Shown piece by piece: positions 1-9,412 of a stretch of 64,000 nucleotides of DNA. Position numbers and translations under genes: made by a program. The DNA comes from an uncultured Spirochaetaceae bacterium. Lineage in GTDB: Bacteria; Spirochaetota; Spirochaetia; Sphaerochaetales; Sphaerochaetaceae. Each line of letters starts with the position of its first letter. Position 1 is the first letter of the stretch. The notes beneath the pieces were generated by a model. That model searched no databases, was not told the DNA's origin, and saw nothing but the letters and a program-made list of their open reading frames with translations. The stretch is taken from contig CALXLA010000057.1 of NCBI GenBank assembly GCA_944389075.1, forward strand, positions 1 to 64,000, in the 5' to 3' direction.

Positions 1-1
1 C

Positions 2-115
2 CAGCAATCCGGGCAGGCTGCAGTCAATCAGCCGTATGGATGGGGTGCCACAGGTAAACCGGAGACGGAGCCTATGGGCAAAACGCTCACGTCCAAGCCT
101 TCAGGCTTGTCCTGA
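2..115 (+). CDS. C-terminal fragment of an unidentified protein
   Basis: An open frame enters from the left edge and ends at TGA at 113-115, giving about 37 residues rich in Gly, Gln, Pro and Thr. No family is recognisable in so short a piece. It is called a gene tail because the frame is open from the edge and the next gene is convergent. A hairpin (98-118) overlaps the stop codon and a second, longer one (147-175) follows it. It could also be non-coding. Confidence 0.35.
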   Translation, partial: QQSGQAAVNQPYGWGATGKPETEPMGKTLTSKPSGLS

Positions 116-146
116 AGGTCGTTGACACAAACTTCAACAAAATGCA

Positions 147-175
147 AAGTTTGACTGAAAATTCATGTCAAACTT
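147..175. terminator. Likely bidirectional terminator hairpin
   Basis: Nine-base arms AAGTTTGAC (147-155) and GTCAAACTT (167-175) are perfect inverted repeats, and the loop contains a further TGAA/TTCA pairing. The hairpin lies between the convergent gene tail on the left and the response regulator on the right. T-tracts are weak on both sides, so termination is inferred. A smaller hairpin, CCTTCAGG/CCTGAAGG, sits at 98-118. Confidence 0.5.
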
Positions 176-205
176 CATTAAATATATACCCTATACTGGC
201 GAAAA

Positions 206-1534
206 TCACAAATCTATCCCATATTCCTGTATCTTGCTAATCAATGTACGCCTTGATATCCCAAGTTCCTCGGCTGTACGCGTCCTGTTTCCTTCCCATC
301 TGTGAAGCGCACGGATTATCGCATTGCGCTCAACATCCCTTAGGGAAAGGCCTTCATCACTGGGAACAGAGGTCTGTGATATCTCCCGGGGAATCGCAGT
401 TCCAAGATCAAGGTCCGGAAAATCAATGACATCTGATGATGCGAATATCATGGCTCTTTCTATGATGTTCTCAAGCTCCCTGACATTGCCATGGAAAGGA
501 TGTGCCTTAAGAGCATTCAGAGCCTCTGGAGTCAGCCCCATGATTCTCATGCCCATGATGAGGTTATACTTCTGGATTATGCGTCCGGCAAGAATAGGAA
601 TATCATCGACTCTTTCCCTGAGGGGTGGTATCGAGATCCTGACGACATTGAGCCTGTAGAAAAGATCTTCGCGGAAAGTTCCCTCCGCAACCATCTTCTC
701 AAGATCCTTGTTGGTAGCAGCTATTATGCGTGCATCAATTGGCATGGAAGATGTCCCTCCAAGCCTTGTGATGCGTCTGTCCTGAAGCACGCGGAGTATC
801 TTGACTTGCAATGAAAGCGGCATATCGCCGATTTCATCGAGGAACAGCGTGCCTCCTGATGCAAGCTCAAAGAGCCCGGGTTTCCTCTGATCGGCTCCTG
901 TGAATGCACCTCTCTCATAGCCGAAAAGCTCTGACTCGATGAGATTTTCGGGGACTCCTCCTATATTGATAGCCATGAAAGGGCCATCTGAGACAGAAGA
1001 AAGACGATGGATATCACGTGCGGCAACCTCTTTGCCGGTTCCTGATTCCCCTGTTATAAGCACATTGGCCTGGGAAGGGGCGATCTTCTCTATCACAGCC
1101 CTGATTCTCTGTATCTCGTGGCTTTCGCCGGCAAGTCCTGATGAGGAAGACCTGTTCTCAGCGACATTCCTCACGCTGTCTGCTTCCACGATACTCTTGA
1201 TTTTCTCAACCAGGTCTTCTGGCTCAAAAGGCTTTTCGATATAATCCTCCGCCCCATACTTCATGGCATGGACGGCATCCTTTATATCGCCATGTGCGCT
1301 GATCATGATCGTAGGGATGTGGATCCCCTTCTCTCTCACCCACCGGATAAGCGACAGTCCATCCATTCCTGGCATCTTCAGATCGACAATCAGAGCATCA
1401 TAATGTCCGCTCTCAAGCAGGCGCTGTGCGGAAAGCCCGTTCTCCGCGCCATCTGAATCTATCTTCTCAATCGCAAGGAAACGCTTCATCAGATTCCTGA
1501 TATTCGCTTCATCATCACATATCAAAACCTTCAC
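206..1534 (-). CDS. Sigma-54-dependent NtrC/AtoC-family response regulator
   Basis: This 442-residue protein is a three-domain transcription activator. The N-terminal receiver domain has the acidic pair D7/D8, phospho-acceptor D51 and K101. The central AAA+ domain has Walker A GESGTGKE (162-169), the sigma-54 contact loop GAFTGA (209-214) and Walker B LFLDEIGD near 230. A C-terminal Fis-type helix-turn-helix covers about 395-440. By family it opens sigma-54 promoters after phosphorylation. Its start overlaps the stop of the upstream histidine kinase by 4 bases (ATGA), so the two are co-translated. It resembles the AtoC-type protein of treponemes. Target genes cannot be told from the window. 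Confidence 0.95.
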   Translation of the reverse strand: MKVLICDDEANIRNLMKRFLAIEKIDSDGAENGLSAQRLLESGHYDALIVDLKMPGMDGLSLIRWVREKGIHIPTIMISAHGDIKDAVHAMKYGAEDYIEKPFEPEDLVEKIKSIVEADSVRNVAENRSSSSGLAGESHEIQRIRAVIEKIAPSQANVLITGESGTGKEVAARDIHRLSSVSDGPFMAINIGGVPENLIESELFGYERGAFTGADQRKPGLFELASGGTLFLDEIGDMPLSLQVKILRVLQDRRITRLGGTSSMPIDARIIAATNKDLEKMVAEGTFREDLFYRLNVVRISIPPLRERVDDIPILAGRIIQKYNLIMGMRIMGLTPEALNALKAHPFHGNVRELENIIERAMIFASSDVIDFPDLDLGTAIPREISQTSVPSDEGLSLRDVERNAIIRALHRWEGNRTRTAEELGISRRTLISKIQEYGIDL

Positions 1535-2796
1535 TGGATACTCCTTCCTGTATTGTCGGCTGCGGGAATCACGATCTCGGCAACCGTACCGCCGCCGATG
1601 CGTGGATAAAGCGATATGCTTCCCCCTGCGGCTTCCACGAACTGCCTGGTGATGGCAAGGCCTATTCCGGAACCATTGATCTTAGTCGTATAGAACGGAT
1701 CGAATATCTTCCTGATCTCCCCGGCATCTATACCGATTCCCCTGTCCCTGACATAAACATGATACTGCTTTCTTTTATCAATAGTAATCTCGCATTCCAC
1801 AGGACTGCCATCTTCCGTGGCCTCAACAGCATTCTTCAGGAGATTCTCAAGAACGGAACGGAGCCTGTCAGCATCAAAATAAACGACAGCCGGCTCTATA
1901 TCCGCAACGAGCTCAATCTGGTGGGAAAAGACCTGCACAAGCTTTCTCATCGTCTCCACGAGATCTGCATTCGCAGGATTGCCACGCGGATTGCGCAGGA
2001 AATCCGAGACTTTGTCAGTCAAAGCTACAAGTCGTCTCGTCTCGCTGTCGATAAGCGCAATATCGTCCATAAGCTCCGGTGGAGATTCTCTTTTAAGAAG
2101 CGCAAGCTGAAGCTTTATTGCAGAAAGCGGATTCTTGATCTCATGGGTGAGCGTCCTCGCTGCCTGCCCCATGCTTACCAGATTCTCCTGCCTTCTGAGC
2201 GTCTCCCTGTACTCTGCATTCTGCCTGAAAGACATCATCGCGACTATGTAGAGCACGGAAAGCACAGCTATGGCCGCAGCGATTGTGATGACAATCAGCC
2301 TCATGGCAGCTTCCGCAGATGATGAATCGAACGATATGTATATGATATCGGGAAAGACCAGAGGCCCTTCGCCGCTTCTCAGGAATCTGTCAGGATCGAC
2401 TCCTGGAGGATATATATATCTTACGCTTTCGATCACTTCACGTTCTTCATTATATGATGATATATATGAACCACGTCCTGAAGACTCGGGAAAAGAAGTC
2501 AGAGGAAGGCGCTGATAGGCATTGCCCCACACATAGTATGGATAGCCTGAATTCGAATAATAGCCAAAGCCAAGCACTCCCTCATCCTCAAGTGTGCGGA
2601 TCAGCTGTGTCTCGCCCTGATTCATTGCCATTATGAGGTTGCTATATGTACGCTCCACGTAGTTCTCAAGATGAAGGCGCTCTGTCGATACAAGCAAAGC
2701 GGAAAGAATCAGCACAAGCATCAGCAATGCAGCAAAACACAGCGTTATGACTACATTCCCGAACAACTGACCTTTGTCATCTGCTTTTCCCTTCAT
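1531..2796 (-). CDS. Membrane sensor histidine kinase, partner of the NtrC regulator
   Basis: The 421-residue protein has two membrane segments (about 12-36 and 166-189) flanking an extracytoplasmic sensor region of about 130 residues rich in Tyr, Ser and Gly. The cytoplasmic part has a HisKA H-box THEIKNPLSA with H218, an N-box LENLLKNAVEA, and ATP-lid motifs DRGIGI and GSGIGLA. By family it autophosphorylates on His and passes phosphate to D51 of the downstream regulator. The gene is divergent from ftsH, with about 95 bases between the preferred starts. No clear Shine-Dalgarno precedes the ATG. The signal sensed is unknown. Confidence 0.93.
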   Translation of the reverse strand: MKGKADDKGQLFGNVVITLCFAALLMLVLILSALLVSTERLHLENYVERTYSNLIMAMNQGETQLIRTLEDEGVLGFGYYSNSGYPYYVWGNAYQRLPLTSFPESSGRGSYISSYNEEREVIESVRYIYPPGVDPDRFLRSGEGPLVFPDIIYISFDSSSAEAAMRLIVITIAAAIAVLSVLYIVAMMSFRQNAEYRETLRRQENLVSMGQAARTLTHEIKNPLSAIKLQLALLKRESPPELMDDIALIDSETRRLVALTDKVSDFLRNPRGNPANADLVETMRKLVQVFSHQIELVADIEPAVVYFDADRLRSVLENLLKNAVEATEDGSPVECEITIDKRKQYHVYVRDRGIGIDAGEIRKIFDPFYTTKINGSGIGLAITRQFVEAAGGSISLYPRIGGGTVAEIVIPAADNTGRSIQ

Positions 2797-2831
2797 ATAT
2801 AAAGTCTAACAGGAATCGGGGCTTTGTGGGT

Positions 2832-2874
2832 ATTGGATGAAGTTCAATATCCCATGCTTTCCTTTTCATCCAAT
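2832..2874. promoter_or_regulatory. Inverted repeat in the ftsH / histidine kinase intergenic region
   Basis: Perfect 10-base arms ATTGGATGAA (2832-2841) and TTCATCCAAT (2865-2874) lie just upstream of the preferred ftsH start at 2893 and beside the divergent kinase gene. A -10-like TATCTT (2880-2885) ends 7 bases before that ATG. It could be an operator or a leader hairpin. It is not the CIRCE/HrcA sequence. Confidence 0.5.
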
Positions 2875-2892
2875 GGGGATATCTTAAGAGGT

Positions 2893-4866
2893 ATGGAAAA
2901 TGCAAATGAAAACAGGATGCTACAGGCATCCGACAGCAGGAAAGGCAGGAATACGGAACCTGGTCTGCATACAGATAGCAAAGGAAATGATGATGGCCGG
3001 AGAAAATGGACATACTCAATCTGGATATTCATCATAGCCCTGTTCATCATGGCATTCATCAATATGATGGCCTACCGGTCTGATATCTCCGTGGTGAATG
3101 TGGACTACAGCAGATTCAAATCTCTTATATCCGATGGCACCATAGTACAGGTCGCATTCGATGGCGACCAATACATCGGATATGCGATGACGAAAGAGGA
3201 TGCGGCTGCGACTCTCCGGCAGATTGCCGAGACAAGACAGATCCCGCAGTCTCTTGATTCGACATCGATCACCGCATACCAGACATATACGATAGATGAT
3301 CCCAGTTTCGTGCCTCTGCTGGATGAAAAGGGAGTCGAATACTATGCGACGGAACCTCCGAGGCCATCTGTAATCGGAAGCCTCATCTCGATACTGCTCC
3401 CTGTCATCATATTCATGGCCTTCTACTGGTGGCTATCGAAGAGGATAGCAGGTCAGGCACAGGGTGTGATGTCATTCAATCAGAACAAAAGCAAACTTGT
3501 TGCAGAAGGCGACACAGGCGTCAAGTTCGCAGATGTAGCAGGTGAAGATGAGGCTAAAGCAGAGCTGGAAGAAGTAGTCGACTTCCTGAAGAGGCCTGAG
3601 AAATACACATCCATGGGTGCGCATATCCCTAAGGGAATACTGCTTGTCGGTCCTCCGGGAACAGGAAAGACACTGCTTGCGAAAGCTGTCGCTGGGGAAG
3701 CTGGTGTTCCGTTCTTCCGCATGAGCGGCGCTGATTTCGTGGAGATGTTTGTAGGCGTCGGTGCTGCACGTGTCCGCGATCTCTTCAAGCAGGCCAAAGA
3801 AAAAAGCCCTTGTATAATCTTCATCGATGAAATTGATGCGATAGGACGTCAGCGCTCATCCGCAGGAATCGGCGGAAATGATGAACGTGAGCAGACTCTC
3901 AATCAGTTACTTGTCGAGATGGATGGATTCGACTCAAGAACAGGCGTAATAATCCTTGCAGCGACAAACAGACCTGAGATACTCGATCCTGCGCTTCTGA
4001 GACCAGGAAGATTCGACAGGCAGGTCCTTGTCGATAAACCAGACCTTGATGGCAGGGAACAGATACTGAAGATCCATACAAAGGAAATGAAACTCGACAG
4101 CAATGTCGATCTCAGGAAGATTGCTCAGGCTTCTGCTGGACTTGCAGGTGCGGATCTTGCGAATATTGCAAATGAAGCGGCACTGCTTGCAGTCAGAAGC
4201 GGCAGGAGCGAGATAACGCAGATTGACTTCGAAAATGCGATAGAGAAATCAATTGCAGGACTTGAACGCAAATCCAGAGTGCTCAATGAGAGCGAGAGAA
4301 CACGTGTAGCCTATCATGAGACGGGCCATGCCCTTACCGCCTATCTGACGCCAGGCTCCTCTCCCGTTTCGAAGATTTCCATCATACCAAGAGGATATGG
4401 CGCACTTGGCTATACGCTGCAGTACCCTACCGAAGACAGATTCCTGCTTTCAGAGAATGAGCTTCTCGGAAGCGTCGATGTCATGCTTGGAGGAAGAGCT
4501 GCAGAACAGATCATCTTCGGCGATATCTCGACAGGAGCCTCAAATGACATCTCCAGAGCATCTGATACTGTACGCCAGATGATCACAGAGTATGGAATGT
4601 CCGAGAAGTTCAGGAACATGACACTTCCGAAGACAAACTCTGGAATAGAAGGCGTCTCAGGAGCAAAGGAATACTCAGAAGCAACGCAGGAATACATAGA
4701 CAATGAAACTGAACGCATACTCACTGCAAGATATGAGCATGTCCTTGAGAACCTTGAGAAGAACAAGGACGCCCTTGAGAAGATAGCAAGATTCCTTCTC
4801 GAAAAGGAAGTAGTCGAGGAAGGCGAATTCAAGGAACTCGCAGACAAATACACAGGTAAAAACTGA
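2893..4866 (+). CDS. ftsH: ATP-dependent zinc metalloprotease FtsH
   Basis: This is the membrane-anchored AAA+ protease that degrades misfolded membrane proteins and short-lived regulators. Counting from the ATG at 2893 (657 residues): first membrane segment about 39-59, periplasmic domain, second segment about 159-180, Walker A GPPGTGKT (253-260), Walker B FIDEIDAI (310-317), a second-region-of-homology stretch RPGRFDRQ, and the zinc site HETGH (475-479). An in-frame TTG at 2824 would add 23 residues, but it reads through the inverted repeat at 2832-2874 and leaves only 27 bases for two divergent promoters. I therefore prefer the ATG, which has AAGAGGT directly before it. hslO follows after 16 bases. 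Confidence 0.97.
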   Translation: MENANENRMLQASDSRKGRNTEPGLHTDSKGNDDGRRKWTYSIWIFIIALFIMAFINMMAYRSDISVVNVDYSRFKSLISDGTIVQVAFDGDQYIGYAMTKEDAAATLRQIAETRQIPQSLDSTSITAYQTYTIDDPSFVPLLDEKGVEYYATEPPRPSVIGSLISILLPVIIFMAFYWWLSKRIAGQAQGVMSFNQNKSKLVAEGDTGVKFADVAGEDEAKAELEEVVDFLKRPEKYTSMGAHIPKGILLVGPPGTGKTLLAKAVAGEAGVPFFRMSGADFVEMFVGVGAARVRDLFKQAKEKSPCIIFIDEIDAIGRQRSSAGIGGNDEREQTLNQLLVEMDGFDSRTGVIILAATNRPEILDPALLRPGRFDRQVLVDKPDLDGREQILKIHTKEMKLDSNVDLRKIAQASAGLAGADLANIANEAALLAVRSGRSEITQIDFENAIEKSIAGLERKSRVLNESERTRVAYHETGHALTAYLTPGSSPVSKISIIPRGYGALGYTLQYPTEDRFLLSENELLGSVDVMLGGRAAEQIIFGDISTGASNDISRASDTVRQMITEYGMSEKFRNMTLPKTNSGIEGVSGAKEYSEATQEYIDNETERILTARYEHVLENLEKNKDALEKIARFLLEKEVVEEGEFKELADKYTGKN

Positions 4867-4882
4867 ATTACGGCTGCTTTGG

Positions 4883-5887
4883 ATGGCTATGCATCCGGAG
4901 CAGCTCTCTATTGCCTTTGACTGCAACAGTATATTTCTCTATGATTCAAATCACATGATACTTAAGGAAATTGAAGATAAGGAGCTGGCAGAGCATATCA
5001 CGGCATTGCCGGCAGACAGAAGAGAAGTATACCTGCTTGCAGATGGGAAGCTGCGCCTCAGCGGAGTCTCTGCAACAACAATGGTCAACAACATGAGGGC
5101 AAATCATAATACAGGCATTATGGAGACATATGTCCTCGGGCAGGGCTATATCGCAGGGGCTCTGCTGCAGTCTACTGTCAAAGGCAATGACAGAGTTCGC
5201 CTCGATATCGAATGCGGTGGCCCTATAAAAGGCATGTCAGTCGAATCATGGGCAACAGGAGCTGTAAGAGGCAGGCTTTTCGCCAACCCGATTCCTCTCA
5301 GCAAGCCAGTGGATTCATTCGACACTTCCCTGCTCTATGGGCCAGGATTCCTTTCAATCACAAAGATACTGGAAGGAAGCAGGACCCCTTTCACAGGACA
5401 GATAATGATGGAGAATGGCAATCTTGCGAATGATCTTGCCATATACTTCAGCAAATCAGAACAGACTCCTACCCTATTCTACTTATCAATCCGCTTTGAC
5501 AAGCTTGGACGCGTAGTCGGTGCAGGCGGCTTGTTCATACAGGCTCTTCCAGGATGCCCGGATAATATACTTGACAAGGCAACAGAGCTCTCTTCTCATC
5601 TGAGTCCCCTTGGACAGGCAATCTCAGAAGGCACTTCAATAAGGAAATACATCGAATCGGAATTCAGCTCAATGGATCCTGTCTATCAGGAAGGCTTCCC
5701 TATCGGCTTCTCCTGCCCTTGTTCCAAGCGGCACTATTCATCATATCTGAAGGCACTCCCGGAAGACGAGAAGAAAGCACTGCTTGAAAAAGAAGATGAT
5801 ACTGTGATTGAATGCTTAAACTGCGCAACAGAATATACGTTTACGCATGAAGAACTTGAATCGCTATTCCAGGAGGAATCCAGATGA
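4883..5887 (+). CDS. hslO: Redox-regulated chaperone Hsp33
   Basis: The 334-residue protein matches Hsp33, a cytosolic holdase that is activated when oxidation releases zinc from four C-terminal cysteines. These are visible as C278-x-C280 and C311-x2-C314 with the usual spacing of about 30 residues between pairs. The N-terminal fold contains the family-like stretch NNMRANHNTGIMETYVLGQG. The gene sits 16 bases after ftsH and its stop overlaps the rlmKL start by 4 bases, forming a protein-quality and ribosome operon. No good Shine-Dalgarno precedes the ATG, so expression may depend on coupling to ftsH. Confidence 0.94.
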   Translation: MAMHPEQLSIAFDCNSIFLYDSNHMILKEIEDKELAEHITALPADRREVYLLADGKLRLSGVSATTMVNNMRANHNTGIMETYVLGQGYIAGALLQSTVKGNDRVRLDIECGGPIKGMSVESWATGAVRGRLFANPIPLSKPVDSFDTSLLYGPGFLSITKILEGSRTPFTGQIMMENGNLANDLAIYFSKSEQTPTLFYLSIRFDKLGRVVGAGGLFIQALPGCPDNILDKATELSSHLSPLGQAISEGTSIRKYIESEFSSMDPVYQEGFPIGFSCPCSKRHYSSYLKALPEDEKKALLEKEDDTVIECLNCATEYTFTHEELESLFQEESR

Positions 5888-8103
5888 TATTCTTTGCACA
5901 ATGTGCTGCAAACCAGAATGACCTTGTTGCTGAGGAAGCAAGACGTGCGGGCTCTGAGGATGTAAGGCTCACAGCCTCCGGCGTTGAATTCGAAGGCACA
6001 TTCGAGACAGGCATGCGCTTCTGCCTCAATGCGCGCGTGGCCTCCCGTCTGCTTCTGGCTCTTTATATCGATGAGGATACAAGAAGCGATGAAGAGCTGT
6101 TCGAGTCCACGATGCAGCTTCCATGGGAAGAATGGATCACTCCTGACAAGACAATAAAAGTCACTTGCACAACCCAGAACTGCTCATGGATCCGCAATAC
6201 CCATTTCGCGGCGCTCAGAGTCAAGGATGGGATCTGCGATCACCTCAAGGAGAAATTCGAAGGCGAAAGGCCAGATGTAGACACTGAGAATCCCGATGTG
6301 ACAATACATGTCCATGTCCATGGAGATACTGTGAAATGGTATGCGGATTTCTCAGGAGAAGCGCTCCACATGAGAGGCTACCGATATGGTGAACAGACAG
6401 ATGCACTTCTGAAGGAGCATCTTGCCGCAGCCCTCATACTCAGAAGCGAATGGAAGAAGACACTTTCGGAGGATGAGCCAGGGATTTTCCTGGATCCATT
6501 CTGCGGTACTGGCACAATCGCTATAGAAGCAGCTCTGATGGCAACAGACACAGCTCCCGGACTTATAAGGAAGAGACCTTATGGCTTCGAGCGCCTGCCT
6601 CAGTTCGATCCTGAGCTGTGGGCAAAGCTCAAAGAAGAAGCTGCGGAGAAGAGACAGAAGGCCCTAGATGAGAAAGATATAAGGATTTACGCATCCGATG
6701 TCTCCAAGAGAGCGATAAAGATCGCTAAGCGCTGTGCAGAGGAAGCTGGCGTCGATGGTCTCATTGATTTCCAGGTAAAGGACGTAAGGGACTATACAGA
6801 GGAAAACAGGCCGGGAGATCATGGCTATATAGTTACAGATCCACCATATGGTGAGAGAATGCATATCGATGACCTTGCCCAGCTTTACACAGACCTCGGC
6901 AATACGCTGCAGACTGCATTCAAAGGCTGGAAAGCCACGATACTCACGGGCGCAAGCGATATGCTTCAGAATATCGACATGAAGCCAGACAGGACCAACA
7001 CTCTCTACAATGGAGGGATTCTGTGCCAGGCTGCTCACTACATCATCTATACCGATGAAGAGCGTGAGGCGATGATCCAGAGAGCAATCGAGAAGAAGCA
7101 GCAGAGGCTCTCTCAGCCGCTTTCGCAAGGAGCCCAGATTGTCTACGACAAGATCATGAAGAACCTTGCAGAGCTCAAACCGAAGATGGAAGCTGAGGGC
7201 GTCACTTGCTATCGCGTATATGATGCGGATATCCCGGAATATGCTGCCGCAATAGATATCTACGAAGGCAGATGGGTCAATCTCGCAGAATATGCGGCAC
7301 CTCCTACAGTAGATCCAGCTCTTGCTGAATCAAGGCTGAATGAGATCATCTATGCAACAGAGAGAGCTCTCTCAGTTGATCTTGAGAACATCTATGTGAA
7401 GCAAAGGAAGGAGCAGAAAGGAAAGAACCAGTACACGAAACTTGCATCCAAGAACAGATTCAACATCGTGCGCGAGAATGGTCTCAAACTCCTTGTGAAC
7501 TTCCAGGACTATCTGGATACAGGACTGTTCCTTGACCACAGGCCTGTCAGGAAGATGATTCAGGAGATGGCTGAAGGAAAGAGATTCCTCAATCTCTTCT
7601 GCTATACAGCATCCGCTACGCTCAATGCGATCAAAGGAGGCGCTCTCTCAACAGTCTCTGTAGATGCATCTTCAACATACCTTGACTGGGCAATCGCGAA
7701 CCTGAGGATGAATGGATACCCTACTGATATCGAGAACTTCTTCTACAGGGATGATGTAATCAACTGGCTCTGGGCAACGTATGACCGCTACGATCTTATA
7801 TTCTGCGATCCTCCTACGTTCTCCAACAGCAAGGGACGTTCGACTTTCGATGTGCAGAGAGACCACTATGCACTGATAAAAGCCGCGACGATGCATCTTG
7901 CTCCGGGAGGTGTCCTGATTTTCTCAACGAACTTCAGGAAGTTCAGGCTTGAGGATTCGATAAGGGAGAAGTATCTCGTTGAGGATATCACTGACAAGAC
8001 CATCGGGGAGGACTTCAAAAACGATCCGAATGTACATAAGTGCTATCTTATCCGCAATAAGGTCAAAGTCACTCTGAACAAAAAGAGGAACGTCCAGCGC
8101 TGA
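5884..8103 (+). CDS. rlmL: Bifunctional 23S rRNA methyltransferase RlmKL
   Basis: This 739-residue protein fuses two rRNA methyltransferases. The N-terminal half has a THUMP-like RNA-binding region (about 50-160), the SAM-binding stretch DPFCGTGTI (about 203-212) and the catalytic motif DPPYGERM (319-326), typical of the m2G2445-type enzyme RlmL. The C-terminal half has a second Rossmann domain with FLNLFCYTASAT and FCDPPTFSNSK (about 640), typical of the m7G2069-type enzyme RlmK. Length and order match the fused gamma-proteobacterial enzyme. It is last in the ftsH-hslO-rlmKL operon, before a terminator hairpin. Confidence 0.94.
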   Translation: MIFFAQCAANQNDLVAEEARRAGSEDVRLTASGVEFEGTFETGMRFCLNARVASRLLLALYIDEDTRSDEELFESTMQLPWEEWITPDKTIKVTCTTQNCSWIRNTHFAALRVKDGICDHLKEKFEGERPDVDTENPDVTIHVHVHGDTVKWYADFSGEALHMRGYRYGEQTDALLKEHLAAALILRSEWKKTLSEDEPGIFLDPFCGTGTIAIEAALMATDTAPGLIRKRPYGFERLPQFDPELWAKLKEEAAEKRQKALDEKDIRIYASDVSKRAIKIAKRCAEEAGVDGLIDFQVKDVRDYTEENRPGDHGYIVTDPPYGERMHIDDLAQLYTDLGNTLQTAFKGWKATILTGASDMLQNIDMKPDRTNTLYNGGILCQAAHYIIYTDEEREAMIQRAIEKKQQRLSQPLSQGAQIVYDKIMKNLAELKPKMEAEGVTCYRVYDADIPEYAAAIDIYEGRWVNLAEYAAPPTVDPALAESRLNEIIYATERALSVDLENIYVKQRKEQKGKNQYTKLASKNRFNIVRENGLKLLVNFQDYLDTGLFLDHRPVRKMIQEMAEGKRFLNLFCYTASATLNAIKGGALSTVSVDASSTYLDWAIANLRMNGYPTDIENFFYRDDVINWLWATYDRYDLIFCDPPTFSNSKGRSTFDVQRDHYALIKAATMHLAPGGVLIFSTNFRKFRLEDSIREKYLVEDITDKTIGEDFKNDPNVHKCYLIRNKVKVTLNKKRNVQR

Positions 8104-8115
8104 CACTTAGCTTAA

Positions 8116-8150
8116 GGAGGCATCTTCTGATAACGGAGGATGCCTCTTTC
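8116..8150 (+). terminator. Rho-independent terminator after rlmKL
   Basis: GAGGCATC (8117-8124) pairs with GATGCCTC (8139-8146) around a 14-base loop and is followed by TTTC. It starts about 12 bases after the rlmKL stop codon and probably ends the ftsH operon. Confidence 0.75.
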
Positions 8151-8178
8151 ATTGCCAAAACATTGTCTGACGATCAAA

Positions 8179-8224
8179 TTTCATGAAATATGACATTTCA
8201 AAAGTTGATTTTCATGAAATATGA
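8179..8224. promoter_or_regulatory. Tandem operator-like direct repeat upstream of the lactonase
   Basis: The 15-base word TTTCATGAAATATGA occurs exactly at 8179-8193 and again at 8210-8224. The copies are 31 bases apart start to start, close to three DNA turns. Each contains the palindrome TTTCATGAAA. The pair lies about 100 bases before the lactonase gene and probably binds a dimeric or AraC-like regulator. The regulator is not identified. Confidence 0.55.
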
Positions 8225-8320
8225 TTAGCATGATTTTACCTGCCAATATAATCCGCTCATTTTCTCGATGGCAATTCATAATGAGAAACATGTATTACTT
8301 CTAACAGAATATTTTACAAC

Positions 8321-9313
8321 ATGGAGAGATATTTGCTGAACTATAATTACCATATGAATCAGAATGTTATATACATTGCATGTTGTACTGCCGATGGAAG
8401 TATCATGAGATGTGATCTAAGCGAAAATGGGACCCTTTCAGTTATTAATATGCTAAAAGCTGACAGGCCAATGTACCTAGCACATAATGATAAAAAGCTG
8501 TATGCCCTTCTGAGAGCACCCTTCAAAGACAATAGCTGCAGCGGGGTCCTCGAAATTGCAATTGACGAACATGATGGATTTTTGCCTGCGGATGGATGCA
8601 TATCAACAGGAGGTATAGTCTCTGCACATATATGCTTATTCAGCAATGGAATATATACCGCAAATTATCTTTCTGGAAGCATTACAAAACTAAATGAAAA
8701 AATAGTAGAACATGAAGGCTGTGGACCAGTTCAAGATCGACAATCATCACCACATCCACATCAGATTATCCCTACCCCAGATGGGAAGTTCCTTACTGTC
8801 GCTGATTTAGGCAACGATTCAATATATACATACGACGCAAACCTTGAAGAGATATCAAGAATAAAGCTTCCGGAAGGATGCGGTCCGAGGCATACAGCAT
8901 TCTCCAATGATGGCAAATATGCATACACAATATGTGAGCTTTCTTCTGAAATCGCAATATCACGCTATGACAATGGCATATTCAGCCTTGTTAGGATGGT
9001 ACCGACACTTCCACCTGATTTTCAGGGAGAAAACACTGCGGCTGCAATAAGGATCAGAGACAATGAGCTATTCGTTTCGCAAAGAGGCTATGATGCAATA
9101 AGTCATTTCAATATCAACGGGGAATCTATCATGAAAATAGCTGATACATCATGTGGTGGACACTGGCCACGTGACTTCATCATAATCGGTGATTTCCTTA
9201 TCGTAGCCAACGAAAGAAGCAATAATATTGCTATATTCAGACGTAACAAAGGAATATTCTCAGAAATGGTATCCAGTATAAACTGTCCTGCTCCCTTATG
9301 CATTGTAACATGA
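8321..9313 (+). CDS. Beta-propeller lactonase, 6-phosphogluconolactonase (Pgl/YbhE) family
   Basis: The 330-residue protein has repeated blade-like segments such as PHPHQIIPTPDGKFLTVADL and RHTAFSNDGKYAYTICEL, typical of the seven-bladed lactonase family. By family it hydrolyses a sugar-acid lactone to the open acid. It faces the sugar-acid operon tail to tail, with a terminator hairpin between them, and fits as its first catabolic step. The start is uncertain: the ATG at 8321 has no Shine-Dalgarno but a -10-like TATTTT at 8310-8315, an in-frame TTG at 8333 has GGAGAG before it, and an ATG at 8354 begins the conserved part. The exact substrate is unknown. Confidence 0.82.
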   Translation: MERYLLNYNYHMNQNVIYIACCTADGSIMRCDLSENGTLSVINMLKADRPMYLAHNDKKLYALLRAPFKDNSCSGVLEIAIDEHDGFLPADGCISTGGIVSAHICLFSNGIYTANYLSGSITKLNEKIVEHEGCGPVQDRQSSPHPHQIIPTPDGKFLTVADLGNDSIYTYDANLEEISRIKLPEGCGPRHTAFSNDGKYAYTICELSSEIAISRYDNGIFSLVRMVPTLPPDFQGENTAAAIRIRDNELFVSQRGYDAISHFNINGESIMKIADTSCGGHWPRDFIIIGDFLIVANERSNNIAIFRRNKGIFSEMVSSINCPAPLCIVT

Positions 9314-9365
9314 ACGAAAGCCAAGGGCTGCCATCTCGATTTGCTCAAAACAAATTCAATTGAAA

Positions 9366-9405
9366 ATCCCCATCTTACATCGATTTCAAATAATAAGATG
9401 GGGAT
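9366..9405. terminator. Bidirectional terminator between lactonase and SDR genes
   Basis: Perfect 12-base arms ATCCCCATCTTA (9366-9377) and TAAGATGGGGAT (9394-9405) enclose a 16-base loop between two convergent genes. The A-rich and T-rich flanks are modest on both sides. Confidence 0.8.
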
Positions 9406-9412
9406 ACTTAAA

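Noticed and set aside
41-118. Small hairpin CCTTCAGG/CCTGAAGG at 98-118 as a terminator
   Set aside because: No T-tract follows; the longer hairpin at 147-175 is a better candidate.
2824-2892. Longer ftsH starting at TTG 2824
   Set aside because: It would translate through a perfect inverted repeat, leaves 27 bases for two divergent promoters, and the added residues do not look like an FtsH N-terminus.
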